Shown: piece by piece, positions 16,701 to 23,644 of the stretch
Layout: every line of letters starts with the position of its first letter
How positions within the stretch are numbered: position 1 is the stretch's first letter
From: Piscirickettsiaceae bacterium
Lineage (GTDB): Bacteria > Pseudomonadota > Gammaproteobacteria > Methylococcales > Cycloclasticaceae
Assembly (NCBI GenBank): GCA_002401365.1
Contig: NVSW01000048.1
Coordinates: 1 to 25,493 of the forward strand
Direction of reading: 5' to 3'
DNA: 25,493 nucleotides
Translations under genes and position numbers: made by a program
Notes under the pieces: model-generated
Databases searched by the model: none
What the model was told of the DNA's origin: nothing
Seen by the model: only the letters and a program-made list of their open reading frames with translations

Positions 16701-17622
16701 GCCAACCTTGTAAGCGCTTTTTCCAATCAAATTTACTACTTATTTTTTTAATATTAAGTTCTTTGTTGCCGTGTACAAGAAGAGCCTCACTCACCTGGAT
16801 ATTACCTTGCACATGAGTTAGTTGTGCTTTTTCCCAAGTACTCCATAGCTCAATATCACCAGCACCTTGTTGCATATCAAACTCATCGATATCCAAGCGT
16901 GACAATACTTTTGATAAATTAATTTGTTCCGTTTTAAGATAACCATCGGCATGCCAATTATTTGTAGAGAGAACATCACCTGTTATATCTAGGGTTAGAA
17001 TAAAGTCGCCGCCTATGTTTCTCGGCAATGATGCGGCGATTCTTAACGTATGTTGTTGGTTAACGTTTTGGAAAATAATATTAGCATTTTCTAGGCTGAC
17101 ATCTTCTTCCTCCCGCATCTCATCTTGCCAAACAATCTCACTTTCGATAACCTCAAAAGAACCGTTCTCTAACAACCAAGAAAAATCACCAGACGAACTG
17201 TCTTCATTATTGTCGTTGGAGAACCCAACTATTGATACATGCCCATCTGCAAACCTTTTAATAGCAATATAGGTATCAATAATAGTTATTTTACTGGGTG
17301 TAACCACACCTTTTAATACACCCCATGGATTCAGTGATAAGCGAATTTCACCGATTCGTAAGGTGTTTGTTTGCTGCTTTAATCCATCTAACGTTACATT
17401 TTTAAGGCTTAACTGTGGGGTAAAACCATCAATTCTTGCAGCCATTTTACCGATACTAACCTGACCACCAATCTGATTGCTTAAATAACTCTCAAGGTCG
17501 TTTTTATAAGCCGGCACTTGAGTAATAAAAAATCGAGCCACGGCTAACAATATCGCAAGCACCACAACACTAACGGTAAACACCCATAATAAAGAATGAC
17601 CAAATAAACGAACTTTACTCAT
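13738..17622 (-). CDS. yhdP: AsmA-like lipid transport protein YhdP
   Basis: YhdP is an inner-membrane-anchored protein spanning the periplasm. With TamB and YdbH it moves phospholipids to the outer membrane in E. coli. The 1294 residues fit the family (E. coli about 1266). An N-terminal helix at about residues 8-33 anchors it; the rest is a long beta-groove of alternating hydrophobic strands. The C-terminal AsmA-like part contains GRLLNIEPGVGRVFGLLG, FDKIKGRFIIVNGDARTDNLYVESPSS and the usual amphipathic end after YQYHVTGSWNDPKI. No frameshift or stop breaks the reading frame. It lies 18 bases after rng, and its stop overlaps the nitrilase start. Its place in a window with LPS transport genes fits an outer-membrane lipid role. 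Confidence 0.94.
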   Translation of the reverse strand: MSKVRLFGHSLLWVFTVSVVVLAILLAVARFFITQVPAYKNDLESYLSNQIGGQVSIGKMAARIDGFTPQLSLKNVTLDGLKQQTNTLRIGEIRLSLNPWGVLKGVVTPSKITIIDTYIAIKRFADGHVSIVGFSNDNNEDSSSGDFSWLLENGSFEVIESEIVWQDEMREEEDVSLENANIIFQNVNQQHTLRIAASLPRNIGGDFILTLDITGDVLSTNNWHADGYLKTEQINLSKVLSRLDIDEFDMQQGAGDIELWSTWEKAQLTHVQGNIQVSEALLVHGNKELNIKKISSKFDWKKRLQGWRIVANEFTFSTNGFVQQESQFSLQYEQTDDENKLFNLTTNVLNLDAFSNVLQHSGLLAEKHRLILKKLNLEGDLKDSYLSVVTEGERVQWAACGHLKAYSSNSIDGGIPAIKNFAGTGCASDEQGWFDVETHNGSVYFESLFRDPLLAESLTGRFTWLREAMGWRIISDEIQLDSPHISTASRINIHIPSDGQSAYVDLQTKFGSGDAKYTAKYLPVGIMGEGVVHWLDNAFKDGKTTGGGVLLKGSLTGFPYRDKKGLFQVLFDTQGVGLHYADKWPDVADIQAEVEFKNQGMKIIASKGNISGNAIEQATVEVKDLENDHYLTISGNINDEIGGLYRFFRQSPLNNSVRGLLENSRVAGKAIVDIGIKIPLRKGLEVDVSAHAKLFENRLLFPDIDIAIENIKGDVFYEKSGMKAKGIKASVLGRKVRIDILPDKDNTVIMGLGQLDMATLSNKYPADVWKHIKGISAVKLTVKVPRTELSANSNINIVLETKLKGISVTLPEPIGKAKTESIAFKLHTVLGKASLPVNLSYDNRLQGAFLFTQSRSKKLLLTKADIHLGGTAASLPTESGVRVSGKINELDLLQWQQALGITEQKISANEVVNQVDLEIGKLVLAGMSFEDIVIKGLHKKSAWKGYLKTSFMAGNYVVPDDIAGGALVSLKLDKLYLPETGSTEIKGDKPFALEPLDFPNLNLSAKQFFINKQNLGTLSIKLRRKTNGLIIQQLNLISSRDKFTAKGAWEKGKSKSITGLSGHLKSKSLGGLLKDTGLLKDLEGASSDIYFDLNWPNAPHEFSKSMLNGFATVKSKKGRLLNIEPGVGRVFGLLGIDTLKRRLQLDFSDLVRKGLSFDKIKGRFIIVNGDARTDNLYVESPSSRLDIAGRIGLGKEDYDQLITVTPKSTESLPLAGAIAGGPLLGAAIYIVQKVAGKTVNKLAGYQYHVTGSWNDPKIKQLSQPGGNVFGIMGDFLSPVFGINADDEETLAPAE

Positions 17623-17640
17623 TTACGAAAACCTAATCAC

Positions 17641-19092
17641 TTACACCAACACCACATCATATTGCTCCTGAGTAAATTGGTCTTCAGACCTCAATCGAAT
17701 GGGTATGCCGACAAACGATTCCAAATCTGCCAAGGTATTTGATTCCTCATCTAACAACATCTCGACCACACCGTTTGACGCTAAAACAAGTAGCTCCTTA
17801 GCCTCATATTGGCGAGCATCCCGCATAATTTCACGAAATATTTCATAACACGTTGTTTCGGGAGTGCGTAATGTTCCTCTGCCCGAACACGTCTCACAAG
17901 GTTCGCACATTAGCCTTTCGAGACTTTCACGATTACGTTTACGCGTCATTTCAACCAAACCTAATTCTGACACACTACTGATGCTATATTTTACATGATC
18001 TTTATTCATCGCTTTTTCAAGCGCCTGTAACACAGACTCTTTATGTGCCTCGTCTTGCATGTCAATAAAGTCAATAATGATAATGCCACCAAGGTTTCTC
18101 AGACGTAATTGTCGTGCTGTTGCCTGCGCCGCTTCCATATTTGTTTTGAAAATCGTTTGCTGTTGACTGCCTCGGCCTACAAAACTTCCTGTATTAACGT
18201 CTACAGTAGTCATTGCCTCTGTTTGATCAAAGACAAGGTGCCCGCCTGATTTAAGTTGTACTTTTCTATCCAATGCCTTTTGAATTTCATCTTCTATACC
18301 ATAAATATCGAATAAAGGGCGGCTACCGGTGTATAACTCAATTAACGGCTTAACATCTGGCATGAATGTCTCCGCGAACTGAATCATGTTGTTAAAATTT
18401 TCTTTTGAATCAATTTTAATTTTTGCTACCGACGACTGATACCAGTCTCGTAATACTCGGAGTGTTAAAGGTAAGTCTTCATGCACCAGACCGAGTTCAG
18501 CTTGTTTAATCTGCACATCGATAACATCCCATAATTTATTCAAAAATAACATATCTGCTCGAATATCATCAGCATTAACCCCATCGGCTGCTGTTCTGGC
18601 GATATAGCCCCCTTTATAGCCTTGATCCTTGAAAACTTGCATGACCTCTAGCAAACGTTCTCTTTCTAGTTCATCGTCTAACTGAATCGAGAGCGCTAAT
18701 TTATCGGAATGTGGTAAAAACACCTGATATCTAGATGGAATGGCAACATTCATAGTCAAGCGTGCACCTTTAGTCCCAAGTGGTGCTTTTAAAACCTGCA
18801 CGATGATATGCTGTCCCTCACGAAGAAATCGCTCAATGCCTAATTCTTCTGTTGGCGCCTCACCGCCCACAAGAACGTCAGAAGCATGCAAAAATGCTGC
18901 ACGCTCAAGACCTATTTCCACAAAAGCAGCCTGCATACCAGGCATAACACGACATACTTTCCCTTTATAAATACTACTCACCATGTCGCGTTTACGTTGC
19001 CTTTCAAGATTCAGCTCTTGCAATATACCGTTCTCGACAACAGCAACCCGAGTTTCGGCTGGTGTTACATTTATCAGAATTTCATCACTCAT
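17641..19092 (-). CDS. rng: Ribonuclease G
   Basis: RNase G is an endoribonuclease of the RNase E family that matures the 5' end of 16S rRNA and decays some mRNAs. The 483 residues lack the long C-terminal scaffold of RNase E, which makes this Rng. An S1 RNA-binding domain lies at about 38-125 (IYKGKVCRVMPGMQAAFVEIG), followed by the RNase H-like and DNase I-like parts. The magnesium ligands are Asp298 (TTVDVNTG) and Asp341 (IIDFIDM). The zinc-link Cys pair is C399 and C402. The N-terminus starts exactly as in E. coli Rng (ILINVTPAETRVAV). It is the first gene of a minus-strand unit rng-yhdP-nit-tldD-pmbA. In E. coli and Pseudomonas maf directly precedes rng; here a small opposite-strand gene lies between them. 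Confidence 0.97.
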   Translation of the reverse strand: MSDEILINVTPAETRVAVVENGILQELNLERQRKRDMVSSIYKGKVCRVMPGMQAAFVEIGLERAAFLHASDVLVGGEAPTEELGIERFLREGQHIIVQVLKAPLGTKGARLTMNVAIPSRYQVFLPHSDKLALSIQLDDELERERLLEVMQVFKDQGYKGGYIARTAADGVNADDIRADMLFLNKLWDVIDVQIKQAELGLVHEDLPLTLRVLRDWYQSSVAKIKIDSKENFNNMIQFAETFMPDVKPLIELYTGSRPLFDIYGIEDEIQKALDRKVQLKSGGHLVFDQTEAMTTVDVNTGSFVGRGSQQQTIFKTNMEAAQATARQLRLRNLGGIIIIDFIDMQDEAHKESVLQALEKAMNKDHVKYSISSVSELGLVEMTRKRNRESLERLMCEPCETCSGRGTLRTPETTCYEIFREIMRDARQYEAKELLVLASNGVVEMLLDEESNTLADLESFVGIPIRLRSEDQFTQEQYDVVLV

Positions 19093-19168
19093 TTTATTTC
19101 CAAACTATTCGTTATTTAGTTATGATAAAGTCGAATTGACTTGAGTGCTATTCTCGAGCCAATGAGAC

Positions 19169-19187
19169 TTATACCCTCTGGGTATAA
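19169..19187. repeat. Perfect dyad upstream of the small lipoprotein gene (candidate operator)
   Basis: TTATACCC (19169-19176) and GGGTATAA (19180-19187) form an 8-bp perfect inverted repeat around a 3-base centre. It lies 27 bases before the ATG at 19214, in the gap that must also hold the rng promoter. With no T-run it is not a terminator. A repressor site or a 5'-leader hairpin are both possible. Confidence 0.4.
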
Positions 19188-19213
19188 ACCATTACAAAGC
19201 CATCAAGGTCAAC

Positions 19214-19462
19214 ATGAAAACACTAATCACTGCTGCAATTTTACTCTTATTACAAGGATGTTTTTACCAATCTGTGGATGAAACAGATATAAAGCTCGCG
19301 AATGAAAAATGTAAAGATAACCAGGGCGTTAGAAAAATCACAATCTACGCAGGGGTCAGCACTGTTGTAGAGTGCAGTGACGGAATTAGGCAAAGTTTTT
19401 CTCCGATCGCAAAAGATTTGGATATAAGAAATGCAAGTAATAACTTAGCTAATAAAAAATAG
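19214..19462 (+). CDS. Small predicted lipoprotein, function unknown
   Basis: I do not recognise this gene. It encodes 82 residues: a short signal peptide with a lipobox (LLQGC, Cys16), so a lipid-anchored mature protein of 67 residues. After the anchor there are Cys33 (EKCKDN) and Cys54 (VVECSDG), spaced 21 apart, which could form a disulfide. The CKDNQGV...VVECSDG pattern resembles a compact two-Cys unit seen in many tiny cell-surface and phage proteins, a loose likeness only. AAGG lies 6 bases before the ATG. It is the only plus-strand gene between the minus-strand rng and maf, and its stop is 2 bases from the maf stop. The intact lipobox, ribosome-binding site and non-overlap with neighbours support it as real. 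Confidence 0.72.
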   Translation: MKTLITAAILLLLQGCFYQSVDETDIKLANEKCKDNQGVRKITIYAGVSTVVECSDGIRQSFSPIAKDLDIRNASNNLANKK

Positions 19463-19464
19463 CA

Positions 19465-20034
19465 CTACGGTACTGAAAATCCTTGTTGTTTGAGCAGCAA
19501 ATAGGTCTCATAAAGGGGCAAGCCCATAACGCCCGAAAAACTGCCCTCTAAATGTTTTATAAAAATCGCTGCATGACCTTGGATCGCATATGACCCTGCT
19601 TTATCCATCGCTTCACCAGTTGCTAAATACCACTCCAGCTGAGCGTTACTAATCCTTGAAAATGTCACTAAGTTTTCATTCACAATACAACATTCCCGTT
19701 CGCCAACTAAGGCAACAGAGGTAAGCACTGTATGCGTCTGAGCAGATAAGCGTTGCAACATATCAAGCGCGTGTTGTTTATCTTCAGGTTTACCCAGTAT
19801 TTCGTCATCGATAATAACAGCAGTATCAGAACCTAACACTAATACATCTTGCTGTTGATATAACAATTTTGCTGTCCTCGCTTTTTCGACTGCGAGTCGC
19901 TCTACATAGTCTTTAGGCGACTCAGCCACTTGTGGTGACTCATCAATGTCGACCGCTCTAACATCGAAATCTACCCCTATTTGTCGTAGTAACTCTGCCC
20001 TTCTAGGAGATGCCGATGCCAATATTAACTTCAT
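19465..20034 (-). CDS. maf: Maf-family nucleotide pyrophosphatase (dTTP/UTP type)
   Basis: Maf proteins hydrolyse non-canonical or unwanted nucleoside triphosphates to monophosphates, a house-cleaning role, and overexpression blocks septum formation in some bacteria. The 189 residues have the family start LASASPRRAELL (residues 5-16), the LGSDTAV segment with the catalytic Asp around residue 70, the GKPEDKQHALDML motif, and YAIQGHAAIFIKHLEGSFSGVMGLPL near the C-terminus. The overall form and the genomic neighbourhood (next to rng) suggest the YhdE-type dTTP/UTP enzyme rather than YceF. The gene follows rlmH by 10 bases on the same strand and is probably cotranscribed. It ends 2 bases from the convergent lipoprotein gene, so the two transcripts must overlap at their 3' ends. 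Confidence 0.95.
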   Translation of the reverse strand: MKLILASASPRRAELLRQIGVDFDVRAVDIDESPQVAESPKDYVERLAVEKARTAKLLYQQQDVLVLGSDTAVIIDDEILGKPEDKQHALDMLQRLSAQTHTVLTSVALVGERECCIVNENLVTFSRISNAQLEWYLATGEAMDKAGSYAIQGHAAIFIKHLEGSFSGVMGLPLYETYLLLKQQGFSVP

Positions 20035-20044
20035 AATAACAATA

Positions 20045-20515
20045 TCATTCCCGATGATACGGGTGGTTATTCATTAAGCTCCAGCCTCGATACAGTTGCT
20101 CCGCCAAAATAACTCTTACCAAGGGGTGCGGGAACGTTAAGGCTGACAGGCTCCACTTTTCATTAGCCCGCTTTAAACAATCTGCTGATAGCCCATCGGG
20201 CCCACCAATTAAAATACTAATATTATGCTGAACACCCTGCCAACTTTCTAATTTTTTCGCAAGTTCAGCTGTGGACCATTGCTTTCCCGTTACCTCTAAC
20301 GCGATAACAAAATCCGCCGACTTGATGTTACTCAGTAGACGCTGCCCTTCTGCTGCAATGATTTTTTGAACATCGGCCTGTTTAGTTCTTTTTGCCGAAG
20401 CAAGCTCAACCATTTCGACAGAACACTCTCTAGGCATACGCTTGCGGTATTCTTCAAACCCGATAGCTACCCAACTGGGCATTTTCTGCCCTATCGCTAA
20501 TATCTTGAATTTCAT
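20045..20515 (-). CDS. rlmH: 23S rRNA (pseudouridine-1915-N3) methyltransferase RlmH
   Basis: RlmH methylates pseudouridine 1915 of 23S rRNA on the assembled 70S ribosome. It is a homodimeric SPOUT-class enzyme with a trefoil knot. I start it at ATG 20515 (156 residues), which gives the family N-terminus MKFKILAIGQKMPSW and the normal length. A longer in-frame reading from 20578 would run through the terminator stem and is rejected. The SAM-binding LIGGPDGLS is around residues 103-111 and the universal C-terminus HPLVRVILAEQLYRGW...NHPYHRE is intact. It is normally next to rsfS; here yiaD with its own terminator separates them. The terminator ends only about 25 bases upstream, so rlmH and maf need a promoter in that very short space or depend on read-through. 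Confidence 0.95.
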   Translation of the reverse strand: MKFKILAIGQKMPSWVAIGFEEYRKRMPRECSVEMVELASAKRTKQADVQKIIAAEGQRLLSNIKSADFVIALEVTGKQWSTAELAKKLESWQGVQHNISILIGGPDGLSADCLKRANEKWSLSALTFPHPLVRVILAEQLYRGWSLMNNHPYHRE

Positions 20516-20540
20516 CCTTACACCATAATCTAACACACAC

Positions 20541-20566
20541 AAAAACGGCTCAATTGAGCCGTTTTT
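20541..20566 (-). terminator. Intrinsic, near-perfectly symmetric terminator between yiaD and rlmH
   Basis: A run of five A (20541-20545), CGGCTC, the loop AATT, GAGCCG and a run of seven T (20562-20568) form a perfect palindrome with A/T flanks. It sits 21 bases after the yiaD stop and can stop transcripts in both directions. Since only the minus strand is coding here, ending the yiaD message is its main likely job. Confidence 0.85.
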
Positions 20567-20587
20567 TTGTGTGTACAAACGTAATTT

Positions 20588-21250
20588 TTATCTGACGTTT
20601 AAAGGCGTCAAGGTGATTTCAACACGCCTGTTCTGTGCACGCCCTTGTTCTGTTGAGTTGCTTGCAACGGGGTGTTGTTCACCGTAACCCATCACACTAA
20701 AGCGCTGAGAGGCTACGCTTTGTGAACGCAAATAATTTGCAACACTTTGCGCACGTTGCTCAGATAACCCTTGGTTATATGCCGCATCGCCTACACTATC
20801 GGTGTGCCCAACCACTGTCACTGTCGTATCTGTGTATTCATTTAAAATAATAGCAACAGAGTCTAATACTTGGTAAAAACCAGCATTAATATCTGAACTT
20901 GCGGTACGAAATGTTACATTACCAGGCATATTCAGGATTAGGTCATTACCTACTCGACTAATACTAACGCCTGTACCACGTAAGCGTTGGCGTAACTTCG
21001 CTTCCTGCACATCCATATAGTAGCCAATACCACCACCTGTCGCGGCGCCTAATAGCGCCCCTTTTAAGGCGGTTTTCCTATCACCCCTCATTGCCCCAAT
21101 AATTGCACCGGCGACGGCACCCATACCTGCACCTTTGGCGGCATTACTGGTTTGTTGTTGTTCTGTGTAAGGGTTTATAGTGGTACAGCCCACCATAACA
21201 ACCATAAGTCCTGCGATAAACACTGTTGTTATATTTTTAATTTTAATCAT
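20588..21250 (-). CDS. yiaD: OmpA-family lipoprotein with glycine-zipper, YiaD-like
   Basis: This is a 220-residue outer-membrane lipoprotein. The lipobox VMVGC puts the lipidated Cys at 22. A glycine-rich hydrophobic segment follows (about 40-78, GAGMGAVAGAIIGAM and GALLGAATGGGIGYY). Then comes the OmpA-type peptidoglycan-binding domain (about 105-220) with GHTDSVGDAAYNQGLSEQRAQ and the closing AQNRRVEITLTPL. The MDVQEAKLRQRLRGTGVSISR linker is that of E. coli YiaD, which suppresses a bamD defect when overexpressed. It should tether the outer membrane to peptidoglycan. It has its own candidate promoter and terminator and breaks the usual rsfS-rlmH pair, so it looks like a later insertion into an older operon. 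An AGGA ribosome-binding site precedes the start. Confidence 0.93.
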   Translation of the reverse strand: MIKIKNITTVFIAGLMVVMVGCTTINPYTEQQQTSNAAKGAGMGAVAGAIIGAMRGDRKTALKGALLGAATGGGIGYYMDVQEAKLRQRLRGTGVSISRVGNDLILNMPGNVTFRTASSDINAGFYQVLDSVAIILNEYTDTTVTVVGHTDSVGDAAYNQGLSEQRAQSVANYLRSQSVASQRFSVMGYGEQHPVASNSTEQGRAQNRRVEITLTPLNVR

Positions 21251-21298
21251 TCCAAATTCCTCAAATTATTAATCGATCGTGGAACAGATTCTAGCGGA

Positions 21299-21328
21299 TT
21301 TATATGAATAATATATGAACCCGTTCAA
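21299..21328 (-). promoter_or_regulatory. Candidate sigma-70 promoter for yiaD
   Basis: Minus-strand TTGAAC (21328-21323) and TATAAA (21304-21299) are separated by 18 bases. They sit about 50 bases before the yiaD ATG, in the 85-base gap after rsfS. It is the best match in the gap and fits with the separate terminator of yiaD. Confidence 0.45.
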
Positions 21329-21335
21329 AATCTGA

Positions 21336-21677
21336 CTAAATAACACTCGTTTGGCTTTCGTCAACAGACCATAACTTTTCTAACTGGTAAAACTCTCTGG
21401 TTTCAGCACGTAACACGTGTAACACCAGATCGCCCAAATCTACTAACACCCAATCACCAATACTTGCACCCTCTACACCAAGCGGCTGAATACCTTTCGC
21501 CTTCGAGGCTATCACTACAGTCTCTGCTAAAGACTTAACGTGCCGCCTTGAAGACCCCGTAACAATAATCATTGTGTCGGTAAACGAACACTTATCACGT
21601 ACGTCCAACACCTCGATTTGTTTACCTTTCATGTCGTCTAATGCATCCATAACGATGCTAATTAATTGTTTACTCAT
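21336..21677 (-). CDS. rsfS: Ribosomal silencing factor RsfS
   Basis: RsfS binds ribosomal protein uL14 on the 50S subunit and blocks joining of the 30S subunit in stationary phase or starvation. The 113-residue protein covers the full DUF143/Iojap domain: LDDMKGKQIEVLDVRDKCSFTDTMIIVTGSS (about 13-43) and the GASIGDWVLVDLGDLVLHVL segment (about 74-93), ending in REFYQLEKLW. It follows nadD after 21 bases, the usual order. Together with hpf in the other half of the window, two independent ribosome-inactivating factors lie 14 kb apart. The C-terminus is short, as in most gammaproteobacteria. Confidence 0.97.
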   Translation of the reverse strand: MSKQLISIVMDALDDMKGKQIEVLDVRDKCSFTDTMIIVTGSSRRHVKSLAETVVIASKAKGIQPLGVEGASIGDWVLVDLGDLVLHVLRAETREFYQLEKLWSVDESQTSVI

Positions 21678-21698
21678 CTTAAAAACATACCTATTTTG

Positions 21699-22343
21699 TT
21701 AGTTGACCTGCGGATACAGGTTTTTACTTTTAATTAACGACCAAACATCTGGCGAAAGCATATCGCTTACAGACTGATTCTGCTGTAGCAATGCTCGAAC
21801 CTCTGTGGCCGAGATCGCTAAAGGCGTGACGTTTTGCCGATATATTTTACCATGTGTCACTTTTTTTAGCTGTTTCTTATCAAATGTCTGACGAGCCAAC
21901 ACTAAATCCTTAACCGCATCATTTAATTTATTATCAAAGCCTGCACGATCGGTGACAACTATGTGCGCCAAATCCAGCAACTGTTCCCAGTTATACCACT
22001 TAGTAATACCATTAAAAGCTTCTATGCCCATAATTAATGCCAAACTGAACAACGGTTTTTGTTGCCGAAGATCGGCTAAAGTATCCACCATATAGCTCGG
22101 CCCAGATCGCAACAATTCACTGTTATCCGCTATCAAGTTAGCCTCTTTCGTAAGTGCTAACTTAAGTAATGCAAAACGTTTCTCAGCAGATAATTTAGGC
22201 TGAACTCGGTGTGGCGGCCGTGCGGATAGCACCAACCTTACTTCATCCATTGCTAATGCTTTTTGAACCTCTCTAGCTGCATTAACATGACCTAAGTGAA
22301 TAGGGTCAAATGTTCCGCCATAAATGCCAACTAGGCCCACCAT
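21699..22343 (-). CDS. nadD: Nicotinate-nucleotide adenylyltransferase
   Basis: NadD transfers AMP from ATP to nicotinate mononucleotide to make deamido-NAD, the central step of NAD synthesis. The 214 residues have the nucleotidyltransferase signature GIYGGTFDPIHLGH at 6-19, with the ATP-binding HLGH at 16-19. ISATEVRALL near residue 185 is the second ATP-binding motif, with Ala where many homologues have Ser (ISSTxxR), a common variant. The start ATG is 2 bases after the proA stop, so the two are probably cotranslated. The gene order proA-nadD-rsfS is conserved in many gammaproteobacteria. Confidence 0.96.
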   Translation of the reverse strand: MVGLVGIYGGTFDPIHLGHVNAAREVQKALAMDEVRLVLSARPPHRVQPKLSAEKRFALLKLALTKEANLIADNSELLRSGPSYMVDTLADLRQQKPLFSLALIMGIEAFNGITKWYNWEQLLDLAHIVVTDRAGFDNKLNDAVKDLVLARQTFDKKQLKKVTHGKIYRQNVTPLAISATEVRALLQQNQSVSDMLSPDVWSLIKSKNLYPQVN

Positions 22344-22345
22344 TG

Positions 22346-23605
22346 TTATTGACGGATATGCCCGTCACCCAGCACGATGTACTTTTGTGTTGTTAAGCCC
22401 TCAAGCCCAACGGGGCCACGAGCGTGTAATTTATTTGTACTAATACCAATTTCACCACCCAAACCATATTCAAAACCATCGGCAAACCGTGTTGATGCAT
22501 TAACCATAACTGAGCTAGAATCCACTTCACGCAAAAACCGCATTGCTTGAGAATAGTCGCTGGTCACAATTGATTCTGTATGGCCCGAGCTGTGCTGATG
22601 GATATGATCCATCGCCCCTTCAATACCATTCACTATACGAATAGATAATATAGGTGCTAGGTATTCTTCATCCCAGTCATCGTCTGTTGCTGCCAAGCAG
22701 CCCGATAAAATTTCGCAGGTCTTCTCACAACCACGTAGCTCAACATTTTCTGCTTGATACATCTCTGCAAGCTCTGGCAAAACAGCTGCTGCAATACTCT
22801 CCGATACTAACAATGTTTCCATTGTATTACAGGTTCCATAACGTTGTGTTTTGGCGTTAAATGCAATTGATTTAGCCATCTGTAAATCTGCTGCATCATC
22901 TATATAGACATGACACACACCGTGTAAATGTTTGATAACGGGCACTCTGGCTTCTTTGCTAATGCGTTCAATTAAACCTTTACCACCACGCGGTATAATA
23001 ACGTCCACCGTATCTTCCATGCGAATAAGCTCACCCACCGCATTTCGATCCGTTGTTTCTATCACCTGTACCACATCAACCGATAACTCGGCTGCCAGTA
23101 AACCATCCCTAATACAATTACCAATCGCCTGATTAGAATGTTTTGCTTCAGAACCACCACGCAAAATACACGCATTACCTGATTTCAGACACAATGCAGC
23201 AGCATCCGCCGTTACATTAGGGCGTGATTCATAAATGATGCCTATAACACCCAATGGCACGCGCATACGACCTACTTTAATACCTGAAGGGCGCGCATTT
23301 AGGTGTTCAATAGCACCTACAGGGTCAGGTAATGCAATTATTTGCCGAAGGCCCTCAGCCATTGCGGCTACCCTTTCTTTATTAAGTTCAAGCCGATCCA
23401 ACAGCGCCGCATCCAAACCCTTTTCCTGGCCTGCTTGCATATCTAATGCATTCGCTTGCAATATCTTTTCTTCTTGTAATTCAAGCTGCTCCGCAATTAC
23501 CGCCAAGGCTTTATTCTTTTGGCCAGAGTCTGCCTTAGCAATAATCCGTGCAGCAATTTTTGCTCGCTTGCCAATCTGTTGCATATATTTTGATAAATCA
23601 TTCAT
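22346..23605 (-). CDS. proA: Gamma-glutamyl phosphate reductase
   Basis: ProA reduces gamma-glutamyl phosphate to glutamate semialdehyde with NADPH, the second step of proline synthesis. The 419 residues match the family. The catalytic Cys259 lies in RYGTCNTMETLLV. The cofactor-binding regions include IYESRPNVTADAAALCLKSGN (about 124-144) and LRGGSEA (148-154). The C-terminus has the family motif GLGGEIGISTNKLHARGP. proB, the partner kinase, is not next to it, as is common in this neighbourhood. It starts 39 bases after holA and is followed closely by nadD. Confidence 0.97.
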   Translation of the reverse strand: MNDLSKYMQQIGKRAKIAARIIAKADSGQKNKALAVIAEQLELQEEKILQANALDMQAGQEKGLDAALLDRLELNKERVAAMAEGLRQIIALPDPVGAIEHLNARPSGIKVGRMRVPLGVIGIIYESRPNVTADAAALCLKSGNACILRGGSEAKHSNQAIGNCIRDGLLAAELSVDVVQVIETTDRNAVGELIRMEDTVDVIIPRGGKGLIERISKEARVPVIKHLHGVCHVYIDDAADLQMAKSIAFNAKTQRYGTCNTMETLLVSESIAAAVLPELAEMYQAENVELRGCEKTCEILSGCLAATDDDWDEEYLAPILSIRIVNGIEGAMDHIHQHSSGHTESIVTSDYSQAMRFLREVDSSSVMVNASTRFADGFEYGLGGEIGISTNKLHARGPVGLEGLTTQKYIVLGDGHIRQ

Positions 23606-23644
23606 AGCTATAACCTTTCAATAACCCTTATGTTAATTATTACC

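Noticed and set aside
20516..20578. A 21-residue N-terminal extension of RlmH
   Set aside because: It would be encoded by the terminator stem, has no family counterpart, and the ATG at 20515 gives the normal length and N-terminus.
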